Position numbers and translations under genes: made by a program. A model generated the notes under the pieces. It did not search any database and was not told the DNA's origin. It saw nothing but the letters and a program-made list of their open reading frames with translations. Shown piece by piece: positions 1-7,102 of a stretch of 12,943 nucleotides of DNA. The DNA lies in the NCBI GenBank assembly GCA_963525745.1, contig CAURMH010000044.1, forward strand, positions 1 to 12,943. The letters are read 5' to 3'. How positions within the stretch are numbered: the stretch's first letter is position 1; every line of letters begins with the position of its first letter. The stretch comes from CAURMH01 sp963525745. GTDB taxonomy: Bacteria > Pseudomonadota > Gammaproteobacteria > Enterobacterales > Pasteurellaceae.

Positions 1-160
1 AAAAGCTCCAGTTTAAATGTTATTCAATAATAGAATGTTGTTCAAAAAATCTACTCCCATATGGAAATAGACGCTAAATTTTAATGACTTCCTTACCCAA
101 TGTCAATGACTAAGCACAGCCGACAGAAGCGATTAAAATCACAGCGATTATTGATGCCCG

Positions 161-169
161 AAGTGCGGT
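161..169 (+). repeat. DNA uptake signal sequence (USS)
   Basis: Exact AAGTGCGGT in the intergenic region before dusA, followed by the AT-rich CAAATCGAATG expected of an extended Hin USS. Confidence 0.9.
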
Positions 170-225
170 CAAATCGAATGAAGTTTGCAGGCGTAAAGTT
201 AATTTCTCCGTATTGCTTTCTTTTA

Positions 226-243
226 GGATTCTCGCGATAATCC
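226..243. promoter_or_regulatory. Imperfect 18-bp palindrome upstream of dusA
   Basis: GGATT and AATCC arms flank a central TCGCGA, so 16 of 18 positions read the same on both strands. It lies 56 bases before the dusA start and just upstream of the TATAAA box at 256-261, overlapping where a -35 element would sit. That placement would suit an operator, but the sequence matches no operator I recognise, and a chance palindrome is possible. Confidence 0.3.
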
Positions 244-255
244 CACACAAATTTT

Positions 256-261
256 TATAAA
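256..261 (+). promoter_or_regulatory. Possible -10 box of dusA promoter
   Basis: TATAAA lies about 40 bases before the dusA start codon, in an AT-rich run. There is no convincing -35 hexamer at 16-18 bases upstream (the region reads around TCGCGA). Assigned only by position and the good -10 match. Confidence 0.3.
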
Positions 262-299
262 TTTAATGACATTTCCAATGTTCTTAACGAGAGGCAAAA

Positions 300-1298
300 A
301 TGCCAGAAAATCGACCGCACTTTTCTCAAAATGACTATCGGGGACGTTTTTCCGTTGCGCCAATGTTGGATTGGACAACTCGCCACTGCCGCTACTTTCA
401 TCGTCAATTTAGCCGCCATGCATTGCTCTACACGGAAATGGTGACGGCACCGGCCATTATTCACGCAAAATATGACCATCTCGCCTTTGATTTAAACGAA
501 GCTCCGGTAGCTTTACAATTGGGCGGAAATGAGCCGGCACAACTCAAGCATTGTGCGAAGTTAGCCGAAGAACGGGGTTATTGCGAGATCAATTTAAACG
601 TGGGTTGTCCGTCTGATCGGGTTAAAAACGGGATGTTCGGTGCATGCTTAATGGCCAAAGCGGATTTAGTCGCCGAATGCATTAGTGAAATGCAAAGTGT
701 CGTCAATATTCCGGTTACGGTGAAAACCCGTATCGGTATTGATGATCTTGATGATTATGAATTTCTTTCCGATTTTGTACAAAAAGTTCATTTCGTCGGT
801 TGTATCGATTTTATTGTGCATGCACGCAAAGCATGGCTTTCCGGTTTAAATCCAAAACAAAATCGCGAAATTCCGCCGCTGAATTACGAGCGCGTATATC
901 AATTGAAGCGAGATTTTCCGCAGCTGAACATCGTCATTAACGGTGGAATTAAAACGCTTACAGAAATAAAAACGCATTTACAATTTGTCGATGGCGTAAT
1001 GATCGGGCGTGAGGCTTATCAAAACCCTCCCCTACTTGGTTTTATTGATCAAGCATTGTTTGATGAAAGCGCACCGATTGTGACGCCTTACCAGGCCGTT
1101 ATCGCCATGCTCCCCTACATTGAGCGAGAATTGGAGCGAGGCGTTTATTTAAATCATATCGTTCGTCATATGCTCGGCGCATTTCAACACTGTAAAGGAG
1201 CCAGACAATGGCGCAGATTTTTAAGTGAAAACGCCTTTAAACAAGGCGCTGGTGTTGAGGTCGTCGAAAAAGCGTTAAGTTTTATTCAAACGGAATAA
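300..1298 (+). CDS. dusA: tRNA-dihydrouridine(20/20a) synthase DusA
   Basis: FMN- and NADPH-dependent enzyme that reduces uridine in the D-loop of tRNA to dihydrouridine; the DusA family acts at positions 20 and 20a. The 332-residue protein matches E. coli DusA nearly throughout. It has the N-terminal GRFSVAPMLDWTTRHCR segment (15-31) of the TIM barrel, the Dus signature NVGCPSDRVKNGMFGACLM (100-118) with the conserved catalytic cysteine C103, KTRIGIDD, the HARKAWLSGL substrate/FMN region, and INGGIK and GREAYQNP phosphate-binding loops. The C-terminal RQWRRFLSENAF lies in the helical tRNA-binding domain. The ATG is preceded by GAGAGG about 5 bases upstream, a good ribosome binding site, and the length is normal. 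A USS sits within codons 5-8. The gene stands apart from corC by 182 bases and is probably its own transcription unit. No terminator is clear behind it. Confidence 0.97.
   Translation: MPENRPHFSQNDYRGRFSVAPMLDWTTRHCRYFHRQFSRHALLYTEMVTAPAIIHAKYDHLAFDLNEAPVALQLGGNEPAQLKHCAKLAEERGYCEINLNVGCPSDRVKNGMFGACLMAKADLVAECISEMQSVVNIPVTVKTRIGIDDLDDYEFLSDFVQKVHFVGCIDFIVHARKAWLSGLNPKQNREIPPLNYERVYQLKRDFPQLNIVINGGIKTLTEIKTHLQFVDGVMIGREAYQNPPLLGFIDQALFDESAPIVTPYQAVIAMLPYIERELERGVYLNHIVRHMLGAFQHCKGARQWRRFLSENAFKQGAGVEVVEKALSFIQTE
314..322 (-). repeat. DNA uptake signal sequence (USS)
   Basis: Exact ACCGCACTT in codons 5-8 of dusA, read there as RPHF, a frame that differs from the common TAL reading. Confidence 0.9.
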
Positions 1299-1446
1299 AA
1301 TTCGTATCAAGCTCAAGTTGATTCGAGCACGTTTCCTTCTTATAGATGATTATATGTGATGTGCAGCTTTAACTTTAAATATGCAACACCGAAACAATAT
1401 CGGTAAAAAATTAATTAATAGAATTTCGTGTTGATAGAGAAGATGA

Positions 1447-1452
1447 TATACT
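1447..1452 (+). promoter_or_regulatory. Possible -10 box of the corC-lnt-mla promoter
   Basis: TATACT (5 of 6 to the sigma-70 consensus) lies 29 bases before the corC ATG in the 182-base gap after dusA. The nearest -35 candidates are weak: TTCGTG at 16-base spacing is poor, and TTGATA at 1431-1436 is only 10 bases away. It is the best candidate for driving the long envelope operon, but the case rests mostly on position. Confidence 0.35.
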
Positions 1453-1480
1453 GCTCCAACGAAATTGATACGACAATAAA

Positions 1481-2383
1481 ATGAAAAATATGAGTGAAGA
1501 ACATCATTTAAACCAATCTATCGGTAGTAAAAAATCTTTTTTTCAGTCTCTTTTTGGCCGCTTTTTTCAAGGCGAGCTAAAAAATCGCGAAGAGCTTGTT
1601 GAGGTTATTCGTGATTCAGAACAAAATGACCTTATTGATCAAGATACACGTGAAATGATTGAAGGTGTGATGGAAATTGCCGAATTACGCGTACGTGACA
1701 TCATGATTCCCCGTTCCCAAATCGTCTTTATCGAAACGGAGCAGTCATTAAATGATTGCTTAGAAATCATTATCGAATCGGCACACTCCCGTTTTCCGGT
1801 AGCAACCGATGATCGTGATAATATTGCCGGCATTTTACACGCAAAAGATTTATTGACTTTTTTGCGCGAAGGCGCTGAGCAATTCGATTTGTTGAAATTA
1901 TTGCGTCCCGCCGTCATCGTTCCGGAAAGTAAACGGGTCGATCGGATGTTAAAAGATTTCCGCGCGGAACGTTTTCATATGGCGATTGTGGTCGATGAAT
2001 TTGGTGCTGTATCCGGATTAGTCACAATAGAAGATATTTTGGAGCAGATAGTCGGCGATATTGAAGATGAATTTGATGAAGAAGATATTGAAGACATTCG
2101 TCAACTTTCACGCCATACTTATTCCGTTCGCGCATTAACGCCAATTGATGAATTCAACGAACAGTTTAAAGTTGACTTTAAAGACGAAGAAGTCGATACG
2201 ATCGGCGGAATCATCATGCAGGCTTTTGGCTATTTGCCGAAACGAGGTGAGGAAATCACGTTGCAAAATTTACGCTTTAAAGTCACTTCCGCCGATAATC
2301 GTCGTATTATTCAGTTACGCATTACCGTGCCGGATGAGGCGGCCGATATGGAAAGCGCATCTGAAGTAAATTTAGCGAACTAA
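1481..2383 (+). CDS. corC: CorC/YbeX family CBS-domain protein
   Basis: Cytoplasmic protein of the CorC/HlyC family, historically tied to magnesium/cobalt efflux with CorA; in E. coli YbeX has also been linked to ribosome metabolism, so the biochemical role is not settled. The 300 residues show the family order: a charged N-terminal segment; two CBS motifs at about 73-125 (MIPRSQ at 75-80, HSRFPV) and 140-195 (VVDEFGAVSGLVTIEDILE); an acidic linker; and a C-terminal transporter-associated domain at about 205-285 (DEEVDTIGGIIMQAFG). No transmembrane DUF21 domain is present, as expected for the short CorC type. The start is ambiguous: the fourth codon is also ATG (1490) and gives MSEEHH, which lines up better with E. 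coli MSDDNS. Neither has a clear Shine-Dalgarno. The stop is one base from lnt, implying coupling. In E. coli ybeX also directly precedes lnt. Confidence 0.95.
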   Translation: MKNMSEEHHLNQSIGSKKSFFQSLFGRFFQGELKNREELVEVIRDSEQNDLIDQDTREMIEGVMEIAELRVRDIMIPRSQIVFIETEQSLNDCLEIIIESAHSRFPVATDDRDNIAGILHAKDLLTFLREGAEQFDLLKLLRPAVIVPESKRVDRMLKDFRAERFHMAIVVDEFGAVSGLVTIEDILEQIVGDIEDEFDEEDIEDIRQLSRHTYSVRALTPIDEFNEQFKVDFKDEEVDTIGGIIMQAFGYLPKRGEEITLQNLRFKVTSADNRRIIQLRITVPDEAADMESASEVNLAN

Positions 2384-2384
2384 T

Positions 2385-3956
2385 ATGAATTTTATGTCTA
2401 CGCCTCTGATTTATCTTATCGCCATTCTTTCCGGAATCTGCGGCGTTTTTGCTTTTTCTCCGTTTGATTATTGGGCGCTCGCTTACGTTTCCTTAATCGG
2501 TCTGATTTTTATCACACAAACGCAGCGATTTTCGACCGCACTTTTAGGCACGTTTCTATGGGCCATGGGCTTTTTCGCTTTTGGAATAAATTGGTTAAAT
2601 GTCAGTATTCACCAATTCGGCGGCGCCTCGTTAACGGTCAGCTATTTACTCGTTGCCTTACTCGCCGCCTATTTATCCCTTTATCCTTTACTTTTTACTT
2701 ATTTAATTCGACGGTTTAAAGTTCAAAGTGCGGTCATTTTTGCCTCTGTTTGGACGCTAACTGAATTTTTACGCGGTTGGGTTTTCACCGGATTTCCTTG
2801 GTTACAATTCGGTTATACACAAATTGACAGTCCCTTTGCCGGTTTAGCGCCAATTTTCGGCGTAAGCGGGCTGACATTTTTTACCGTATGGGCAAGTGCG
2901 GTTATTTTTAAGTTAATTTCCGTGTCTGCGACAACGGTTACAACAGTGACGACAAAGTGGAAAATCGCCGGTTTTTACACGCTTTCGGGACTTATTGTAG
3001 GCGCGCTAAGTGTTTATACCTCTTCGCTAAATTTCGTAAAAGCCACCGAAACCCGTGCGCTAACCGTAACGTTATTACAAGGCAATATTGCTCAAAATTT
3101 AAAATGGGATCCGAATTATTTTTATACCACATTATCCATTTATCAACACTTAATTGAGCAAAATTTAGCCGATACAGAATTGCTGATTTTGCCAGAATCC
3201 GCATTGCCGGCGCTTGAAAATCGGATAGCGCCATTTTTTACCTCGTTGGATCAGGTGGCTCGAACGCAACATCGTGAGGTCATGGTCGGAACGGTTTATC
3301 GTGATGATATAAGCGGAAAATTACTGAATTCTATCATGGTTGCAGGCAATACGCAGTTTCCCTATCGATTAGACACTACAAATCGATACAACAAGCACCA
3401 TTTGGTGCCGTTTGGCGAATATGTGCCGTTAGAAAATTTATTGCGACCGCTTAATTCCGTGTTTAATTTACCTATGTCGGCGTTTGATCGCGGCGATGCA
3501 GTACAACCCTCTCTAAGAGCGAAAAATCACTATTTTATGCCTGCCATTTGCTATGAAATTATTTTCGGCGAACAGCTACGACGGAATTTAAAACCGGAAA
3601 CGGATTATATTGTCACGCTTTCAAATGACGCGTGGTTTGGTGATTCTATCGGGCCATGGCAGCATTTGCAGATGGCTCGTATGCGCGCGTTGGAATTAGG
3701 TAAACCGGTGATTCGTGCAACCAATACGGGAATTTCCGTATTTATTGATGCCAAAGGCCGGATTTTGGCACAGGCACCGCAATTTGTAGAAACGACATTG
3801 CGTTATAAAATTGCGCCGACGGAGGGGAATACCCCTTATGCGCTTTGGGGTGATTGGCCGCTTTATTCACTATCATTGATATTTATGTTATCGCACGGAT
3901 TAATGAGCGGACTAAGACGCCGTTTGAACCTTTCTGTAAAACAGCAGTCGAATTGA
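2385..3956 (+). CDS. lnt: Apolipoprotein N-acyltransferase Lnt
   Basis: Inner-membrane enzyme that moves an acyl chain from a phospholipid to the N-terminal cysteine of diacylated lipoproteins, the last step of lipoprotein maturation before Lol sorting. At 523 residues it is of normal length. Several hydrophobic segments fill residues 7-213 and one lies near 490-508. The periplasmic nitrilase-like domain spans about 225-475. The catalytic triad is visible: E271 (LPESALP), K337 (RYNKHHLVPFGE) and C389 (PAICYEIIFGEQ). TEFLRGW, TGFPWLQFGY and SNDAWFGDSIGPWQH are family blocks. A second ATG lies at 2394, so the start could be three codons later. A threonine-rich stretch (about 182-190) lies between membrane segments and seems absent from E. 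coli. Three exact USS lie inside the gene and a fourth shares the last base of the stop codon. mlaF begins 30 bases on. Confidence 0.98.
   Translation: MNFMSTPLIYLIAILSGICGVFAFSPFDYWALAYVSLIGLIFITQTQRFSTALLGTFLWAMGFFAFGINWLNVSIHQFGGASLTVSYLLVALLAAYLSLYPLLFTYLIRRFKVQSAVIFASVWTLTEFLRGWVFTGFPWLQFGYTQIDSPFAGLAPIFGVSGLTFFTVWASAVIFKLISVSATTVTTVTTKWKIAGFYTLSGLIVGALSVYTSSLNFVKATETRALTVTLLQGNIAQNLKWDPNYFYTTLSIYQHLIEQNLADTELLILPESALPALENRIAPFFTSLDQVARTQHREVMVGTVYRDDISGKLLNSIMVAGNTQFPYRLDTTNRYNKHHLVPFGEYVPLENLLRPLNSVFNLPMSAFDRGDAVQPSLRAKNHYFMPAICYEIIFGEQLRRNLKPETDYIVTLSNDAWFGDSIGPWQHLQMARMRALELGKPVIRATNTGISVFIDAKGRILAQAPQFVETTLRYKIAPTEGNTPYALWGDWPLYSLSLIFMLSHGLMSGLRRRLNLSVKQQSN
2535..2543 (-). repeat. 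DNA uptake signal sequence (USS)
   Basis: Exact ACCGCACTT in lnt, encoding T-A-L near residue 51 in a membrane region. Confidence 0.9.
2726..2734 (+). repeat. DNA uptake signal sequence (USS)
   Basis: Exact AAGTGCGGT in lnt, part of VQSAVIF. Confidence 0.9.
2894..2902 (+). repeat. DNA uptake signal sequence (USS)
   Basis: Exact AAGTGCGGT in lnt, part of ASAVIF; the third copy inside this gene. Confidence 0.9.
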
Positions 3957-3964
3957 CCGCACTT
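3956..3964 (-). repeat. DNA uptake signal sequence (USS) overlapping the lnt stop
   Basis: Exact ACCGCACTT whose first A is the last base of the lnt TGA stop codon. It stands alone, with no inverted partner, so it does not form a terminator. Confidence 0.9.
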
Positions 3965-3986
3965 TGAACTAAAAAATGAGATTTTA

Positions 3987-4781
3987 ATGACTGAAAATCT
4001 GGTTGAAGTAAAAAATTTAACGTTTCGTCGGGGCGCACGAACGATTTACCGCGATTTGAATTTGCAGGTTAAAAAGGGAAAAATTACGGCCATTATGGGG
4101 CCGTCGGGCATTGGTAAAACAACTTTACTGAAATTAATCGGTGGACAGCTTGTGCCGCAGGAAGGCGAAATTTTGTTTGACGGTAAAGATATTTGCCGCC
4201 TTTCTAATTCGGCCTTATATGAGCTTCGTAAGCGAATGGGAATGCTGTTCCAATCAAGCGCCTTATTCACCGATTTGTCGACTTTTGAAAACGTCGCTTT
4301 TCCAATCCGTGAGCATTCCGGTTTGCCGGACGATTTAATCCGACAAATCGTACTGATGAAGCTAGAAGCGGTGGGGCTTCGTGGTGCAGCACAATTAATG
4401 CCCTCCGAACTTTCCGGCGGAATGGCAAGACGTGCGGCATTAGCGCGCGCAATTGCGCTGGATCCGGATTTAATGATGTTTGACGAACCCTTTACCGGGC
4501 AGGACCCGATTAGTATGGGCGTGATTGTCAGTTTGATTAAGCGATTTAATGAAGCGCTTAATTTAACTTCCATTGTGGTTTCTCATGATGTCAATGAATT
4601 ACTTAGCATTGCGGATTACGCCTACATTATCGCCGATCAACACGTTATTGCAGCGGGAACGGCAGCGGAATTGTTGCAAAGTCAAGATCCTCGGGTTGCG
4701 CAATTCCTAAAAGGGGAAGCGGACGGGCCGGTACGTTTCCACTATCCGGCAGCGGATTATGTTAAGGAGCTATTTGCGTGA
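3987..4781 (+). CDS. mlaF: Phospholipid ABC transporter ATPase MlaF
   Basis: Cytoplasmic ATPase of the MlaFEDB complex, which works with periplasmic MlaC and outer-membrane MlaA to keep the outer membrane asymmetric by moving phospholipids between the membranes. The 264 residues carry a full ABC ATPase: Walker A GPSGIGKTT (38-46), Q-loop near LFQS (87-90), signature LSGGM (142-146), Walker B LMMFDEP (162-168, with E167) and switch histidine H200 in VVSHD. The C-terminal tail (HYPAADYVKELFA) matches the extension by which MlaF subunits clasp each other in E. coli. The ATG at 3987 has only a weak GAG before it, so some coupling to lnt is plausible. It ends in a GTGA overlap with mlaE. Confidence 0.98.
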   Translation: MTENLVEVKNLTFRRGARTIYRDLNLQVKKGKITAIMGPSGIGKTTLLKLIGGQLVPQEGEILFDGKDICRLSNSALYELRKRMGMLFQSSALFTDLSTFENVAFPIREHSGLPDDLIRQIVLMKLEAVGLRGAAQLMPSELSGGMARRAALARAIALDPDLMMFDEPFTGQDPISMGVIVSLIKRFNEALNLTSIVVSHDVNELLSIADYAYIIADQHVIAAGTAAELLQSQDPRVAQFLKGEADGPVRFHYPAADYVKELFA

Positions 4782-5563
4782 TAATTGATGTAATTTCTTC
4801 ATTAGGTGATAAAACGCTCCGTGTTATTCGCGCCCTAGGACGTGCCGGGATAATGCTGTTCGGTGCACTTTTCGGCAAACCGCAATTGAGTAAACATTTT
4901 CCGCTATTCATTAAGCAGATGCATATACTGGGTGTGCAGTCGCTGTTGATTATTGTACTTTCAGGGTTGTTTATCGGCATGGTATTAGGGCTACAGGGAT
5001 ATATTGTGCTGGTCGATTTTTCAGCCGAAACCAGTCTCGGACAATTGGTTGCGCTTTCACTATTGCGGGAATTAGGTCCCGTTGTGACCGCACTTTTATT
5101 TGCCGGCCGCGCAGGTTCCGCACTAACCGCTGAGATCGGTTTAATGAAAGCGACGGAGCAACTATCCAGTTTAGAGATGATGGCAATCGATCCGTTGCGA
5201 CGTGTAATTTCTCCGCGTTTTTGGGCAGGGGTGTGCGTTATGCCGATTCTCTCTCTCATTTTTATTGCCGTCGGTATCTGGGGGGGGGCATTAATTGGCG
5301 TTGATTGGAAAGGAATTGATGCGGGTAGTTTCTGGTCTGTGATGCAAAATTCCGTAAGCTGGGGATATGATATTTTAAATGGGGTCATTAAGAGTGTTTT
5401 CTTTGCCGTTTGTGTCGTTTGGATTGCACTTTTTAACGGATATGATTGCATGCCGACATCAGAGGGAATTAGTCAGGCGACAACACGAACCGTAGTACAT
5501 GCCTCATTGGTTGTACTCGGATTGGATTTTATTTTAACTGCCATTATGTTTGGGGCGGGTTAA
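4778..5563 (+). CDS. mlaE: Phospholipid ABC transporter permease MlaE
   Basis: Integral inner-membrane subunit of the MlaFEDB transporter; two copies form the lipid pathway under the MlaD ring. The 261-residue protein aligns with E. coli MlaE throughout: the amphipathic N-terminal helix with GRAGIMLFGALFGKP, the conserved core ETSLG...LLRELGPVV and AGRAGSALTAEIGLMKATEQL (109-129), PLRRVISPRFWAG, and the C-terminal FNGYDCMPTSEGIS and TRTVVHASLVVLG. Translation starts at GTG: this codon overlaps the mlaF stop and has AAGGAG about 8 bases upstream, so the start is well supported. Residues W168-G169-G170-A171 are encoded by a run of nine G (5280-5288). Losing one G leads to TAA two codons on and gaining one to TGA a few codons later. 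One exact USS lies at 5087-5095. Confidence 0.98.
   Translation: MIIDVISSLGDKTLRVIRALGRAGIMLFGALFGKPQLSKHFPLFIKQMHILGVQSLLIIVLSGLFIGMVLGLQGYIVLVDFSAETSLGQLVALSLLRELGPVVTALLFAGRAGSALTAEIGLMKATEQLSSLEMMAIDPLRRVISPRFWAGVCVMPILSLIFIAVGIWGGALIGVDWKGIDAGSFWSVMQNSVSWGYDILNGVIKSVFFAVCVVWIALFNGYDCMPTSEGISQATTRTVVHASLVVLGLDFILTAIMFGAG
5087..5095 (-). repeat. DNA uptake signal sequence (USS)
   Basis: Exact ACCGCACTT in mlaE, encoding T-A-L in VVTALLF. Confidence 0.9.
5280..5288 (+). repeat. G9 homopolymer tract inside mlaE
   Basis: Nine consecutive G spanning the codons TGG GGG GGG GCA (W168 to A171 of MlaE), the longest G run I see in the window. Long G tracts are known sites of slipped-strand mispairing in Pasteurellaceae. 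The encoded residues are conserved in MlaE, so the intact frame is the functional one. Confidence 0.9.
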
Positions 5564-5575
5564 TAGGACATTTTT

Positions 5576-6091
5576 ATGCGACAAACAATTAAATATGAAT
5601 TTTGGGTGGGCTTATTTTTATTGCTTGGCATTGCAGCCATTGCTTTTTTAGGATTAAAAGTTGCCAATGTACAAGGCTTTACAAGCACCAAATCCTATTC
5701 GGTGACAGCGACCTTTGACAATATTGGCGGATTAAAAGTGCGGGCGCCCTTGAAGGTCGGCGGTGTTGTGATCGGGCGGGTCAGCGGAATTTCATTAGAC
5801 GAGAAAACCTATTTACCAAAGGTCACTATCGACATCAACCAAGAATTTAATCAAATTCCGGAAAACAGCTCGCTATCAATTAAAACGGCCGGATTGCTGG
5901 GAGAACAATACATCGCTTTATCGATCGGCTTTGATGACGGTGAAACGGCAATGTTAAAAGAAGGCAGCGTTATCGCCGATACAAAATCCGCCATAGTCTT
6001 AGAAGATCTGATAGGGCAATTCCTGTATGGTGATAAAAAAACCGACAATAATCCTGAAAATATGTCGTCAGGTTCGGTAAAACAAGAATAA
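5576..6091 (+). CDS. mlaD: MCE-family lipid-binding protein MlaD
   Basis: Membrane-anchored periplasmic subunit that forms the hexameric MCE ring above MlaE and passes phospholipid to or from MlaC. The 171 residues contain one N-terminal membrane anchor (about 9-29), one MCE domain (about 38-115, with ATFDNIGGLKVRAPLKVGG, VTIDI and the LLGEQYIAL pore-loop region) and the conserved C-terminal helix SAIVLEDLIGQFLYG. A short polar tail (TDNNPENMSSGSVKQE) ends the protein; it is somewhat shorter than the E. coli tail (183 residues in all). The ATG is preceded by TAGGA at about 7 bases. The gap to mlaE is 12 bases and to mlaC 13. Confidence 0.97.
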   Translation: MRQTIKYEFWVGLFLLLGIAAIAFLGLKVANVQGFTSTKSYSVTATFDNIGGLKVRAPLKVGGVVIGRVSGISLDEKTYLPKVTIDINQEFNQIPENSSLSIKTAGLLGEQYIALSIGFDDGETAMLKEGSVIADTKSAIVLEDLIGQFLYGDKKTDNNPENMSSGSVKQE

Positions 6092-6104
6092 ATTTAGGAG
6101 ATCT

Positions 6105-6749
6105 ATGATGAAAATGAATACAATGAAACAATGGTTGACTTCGATTGTTTTCAGTTTAATGGCAGTATTCGCCCAAGCGTCCCCCGTGGAGCAAACGCCT
6201 TACGTCCTGATGCAGAAGGTATCCGATCAATTGTTTACGGACATCAGAGAAAATCAGTCAAAAATTAAACAAGATCCGAATTATTTGCGTACCATTGTAC
6301 GCAATGACTTATTGCCCCATGTCCATGTAAAATATGCCGGTTCGCTAGTATTGGGGCAAAATTTTAAAGCAACGACTGAAGAACAAAGAGAAAAGTTTTT
6401 TGATGCCTTTGGATTATTTATTGAACAAGCTTATGCTCAAGTTTTAACGTCCTATACGGATCAACAAATTCACATTGAACAGCCAAAAACATTAACCGAC
6501 CAAAATTTAGTCAATGTTCGTGTTAATTTACTCCAAAATAATGGTAAGGCGCCAACAAAATTGGACTTCAAATGGCGTAAAAATAGTAAGACCGGACAAT
6601 GGCAAGCCTATGATATGGTCGCCGAAGGCGTCAGCATGGTTGATACTAAAAAAAATGAGTGGGCCGGCATTCTTCGCCAACAAGGTATTGACGCCTTAAC
6701 GGTTCAAATCCGGAAATCCGCCGGTATGCCTGTGACACTAAATAAATAA
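6105..6749 (+). CDS. mlaC: Periplasmic phospholipid-binding protein MlaC
   Basis: Soluble shuttle that carries phospholipid across the periplasm between the MlaA-porin complex and MlaFEDB. The 214-residue precursor has a typical signal peptide (MKQWLTSIVFSLMAVFAQA, cleavage expected after AQA before S). The mature part carries the family blocks NPDYLR-like DPNYLRTIV, HVKYAGSLVLGQNFK, LDFKWRKNSKTGQWQAYDMVAEGVSM and TKKNEWAGILRQQGID. Several ATGs cluster at the start (6105, 6108, 6114 and 6123). The AGGAG at 6096-6100 is 4 bases from the first and 7 from the second, so 6108 is equally likely. An A8 run lies at 6648-6655. mlaB follows after 5 bases. Confidence 0.97.
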   Translation: MMKMNTMKQWLTSIVFSLMAVFAQASPVEQTPYVLMQKVSDQLFTDIRENQSKIKQDPNYLRTIVRNDLLPHVHVKYAGSLVLGQNFKATTEEQREKFFDAFGLFIEQAYAQVLTSYTDQQIHIEQPKTLTDQNLVNVRVNLLQNNGKAPTKLDFKWRKNSKTGQWQAYDMVAEGVSMVDTKKNEWAGILRQQGIDALTVQIRKSAGMPVTLNK

Positions 6750-6754
6750 ATCCG

Positions 6755-7087
6755 ATGACAAGTACGCTAAATTGGGATTTAAACCAAAATAATGATAAAA
6801 TGACCGTCCGATTATTCGGAGAGTTATCACGTAACACGTTGTTACCATTGTGGCGACAACGTGCTTTTTTGTCGACTCAATATTCCAATTCATCTATTAT
6901 TGAATGGAATTTAACCGCACTTACAAAGATCGATTCCGCCGGTTTTGTCGCTTTATGTGATTTTCTTAATGACGGCAGAGCGAAAGCAAATAAGACAGTA
7001 TGTTTGGTGAATGCGCCACAACAGATTTTTACTCTCGCTGATTTGGTCGGATTGTCTGATTGGATCAAACTTTTCGCACAAAATTAA
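6755..7087 (+). CDS. mlaB: STAS-domain protein MlaB
   Basis: Small cytoplasmic STAS protein that binds MlaF and is needed for MlaFEDB assembly and ATPase activity in E. coli. The 110 residues have the STAS fold pattern, with the diagnostic loop LTALTKIDSAGFVALCDFL (53-71). S61 sits where E. coli MlaB has the functionally important threonine T52. It is a little longer than E. coli MlaB (97), mostly at the N-terminus. No Shine-Dalgarno is visible and the start is only 5 bases past the mlaC stop, so translation is probably coupled. A USS (6914-6922) overlaps the conserved loop and encodes TAL. Sequence identity with E. coli is low, so the call rests on motif plus operon position. Confidence 0.93.
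   Translation: MTSTLNWDLNQNNDKMTVRLFGELSRNTLLPLWRQRAFLSTQYSNSSIIEWNLTALTKIDSAGFVALCDFLNDGRAKANKTVCLVNAPQQIFTLADLVGLSDWIKLFAQN
6914..6922 (-). repeat. DNA uptake signal sequence (USS)
   Basis: Exact ACCGCACTT in mlaB, encoding T-A-L just before the conserved STAS DSAG loop. Confidence 0.9.
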
Positions 7088-7102
7088 AATTGGAAACCTT
7101 AA

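Larger units (their letters stand above)
1..299. other. Intergenic region upstream of dusA
   Basis: No reading frame here looks like a gene. The three forward frames at the left edge stop within about 77 bases and give no recognisable protein tail. The stretch holds one exact USS (161-169), an 18-bp imperfect palindrome (226-243) and a TATAAA box (256-261), all listed separately. It may also contain the end of an upstream gene's untranslated region, but I see no terminator hairpin. Confidence 0.6.

Noticed and set aside
1..299. A tRNA, small RNA or tail of an upstream gene
   Set aside because: No cloverleaf, no terminator hairpin and no frame with a recognisable protein end could be found.
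255..479. Small - strand open frame overlapping the start of dusA
   Set aside because: No homology, starts inside dusA on the opposite strand, and gains nothing from context.
1388..1404. ACCGA/TCGGT hairpin in the dusA-corC gap as a terminator
   Set aside because: Only a 5-bp stem, no T run after it on the + strand, and 90 bases beyond the dusA stop.
4046..4573. A 175-codon open frame on the - strand opposite mlaF
   Set aside because: Antisense shadow of the ABC ATPase, with no family resemblance and no ribosome binding site context.
4762..5451. A 229-codon open frame on the - strand opposite mlaE
   Set aside because: It mirrors a highly conserved coding strand, has no recognisable motif, and its Pro/Ser/Ile/Thr-rich composition is what an antisense reading gives.
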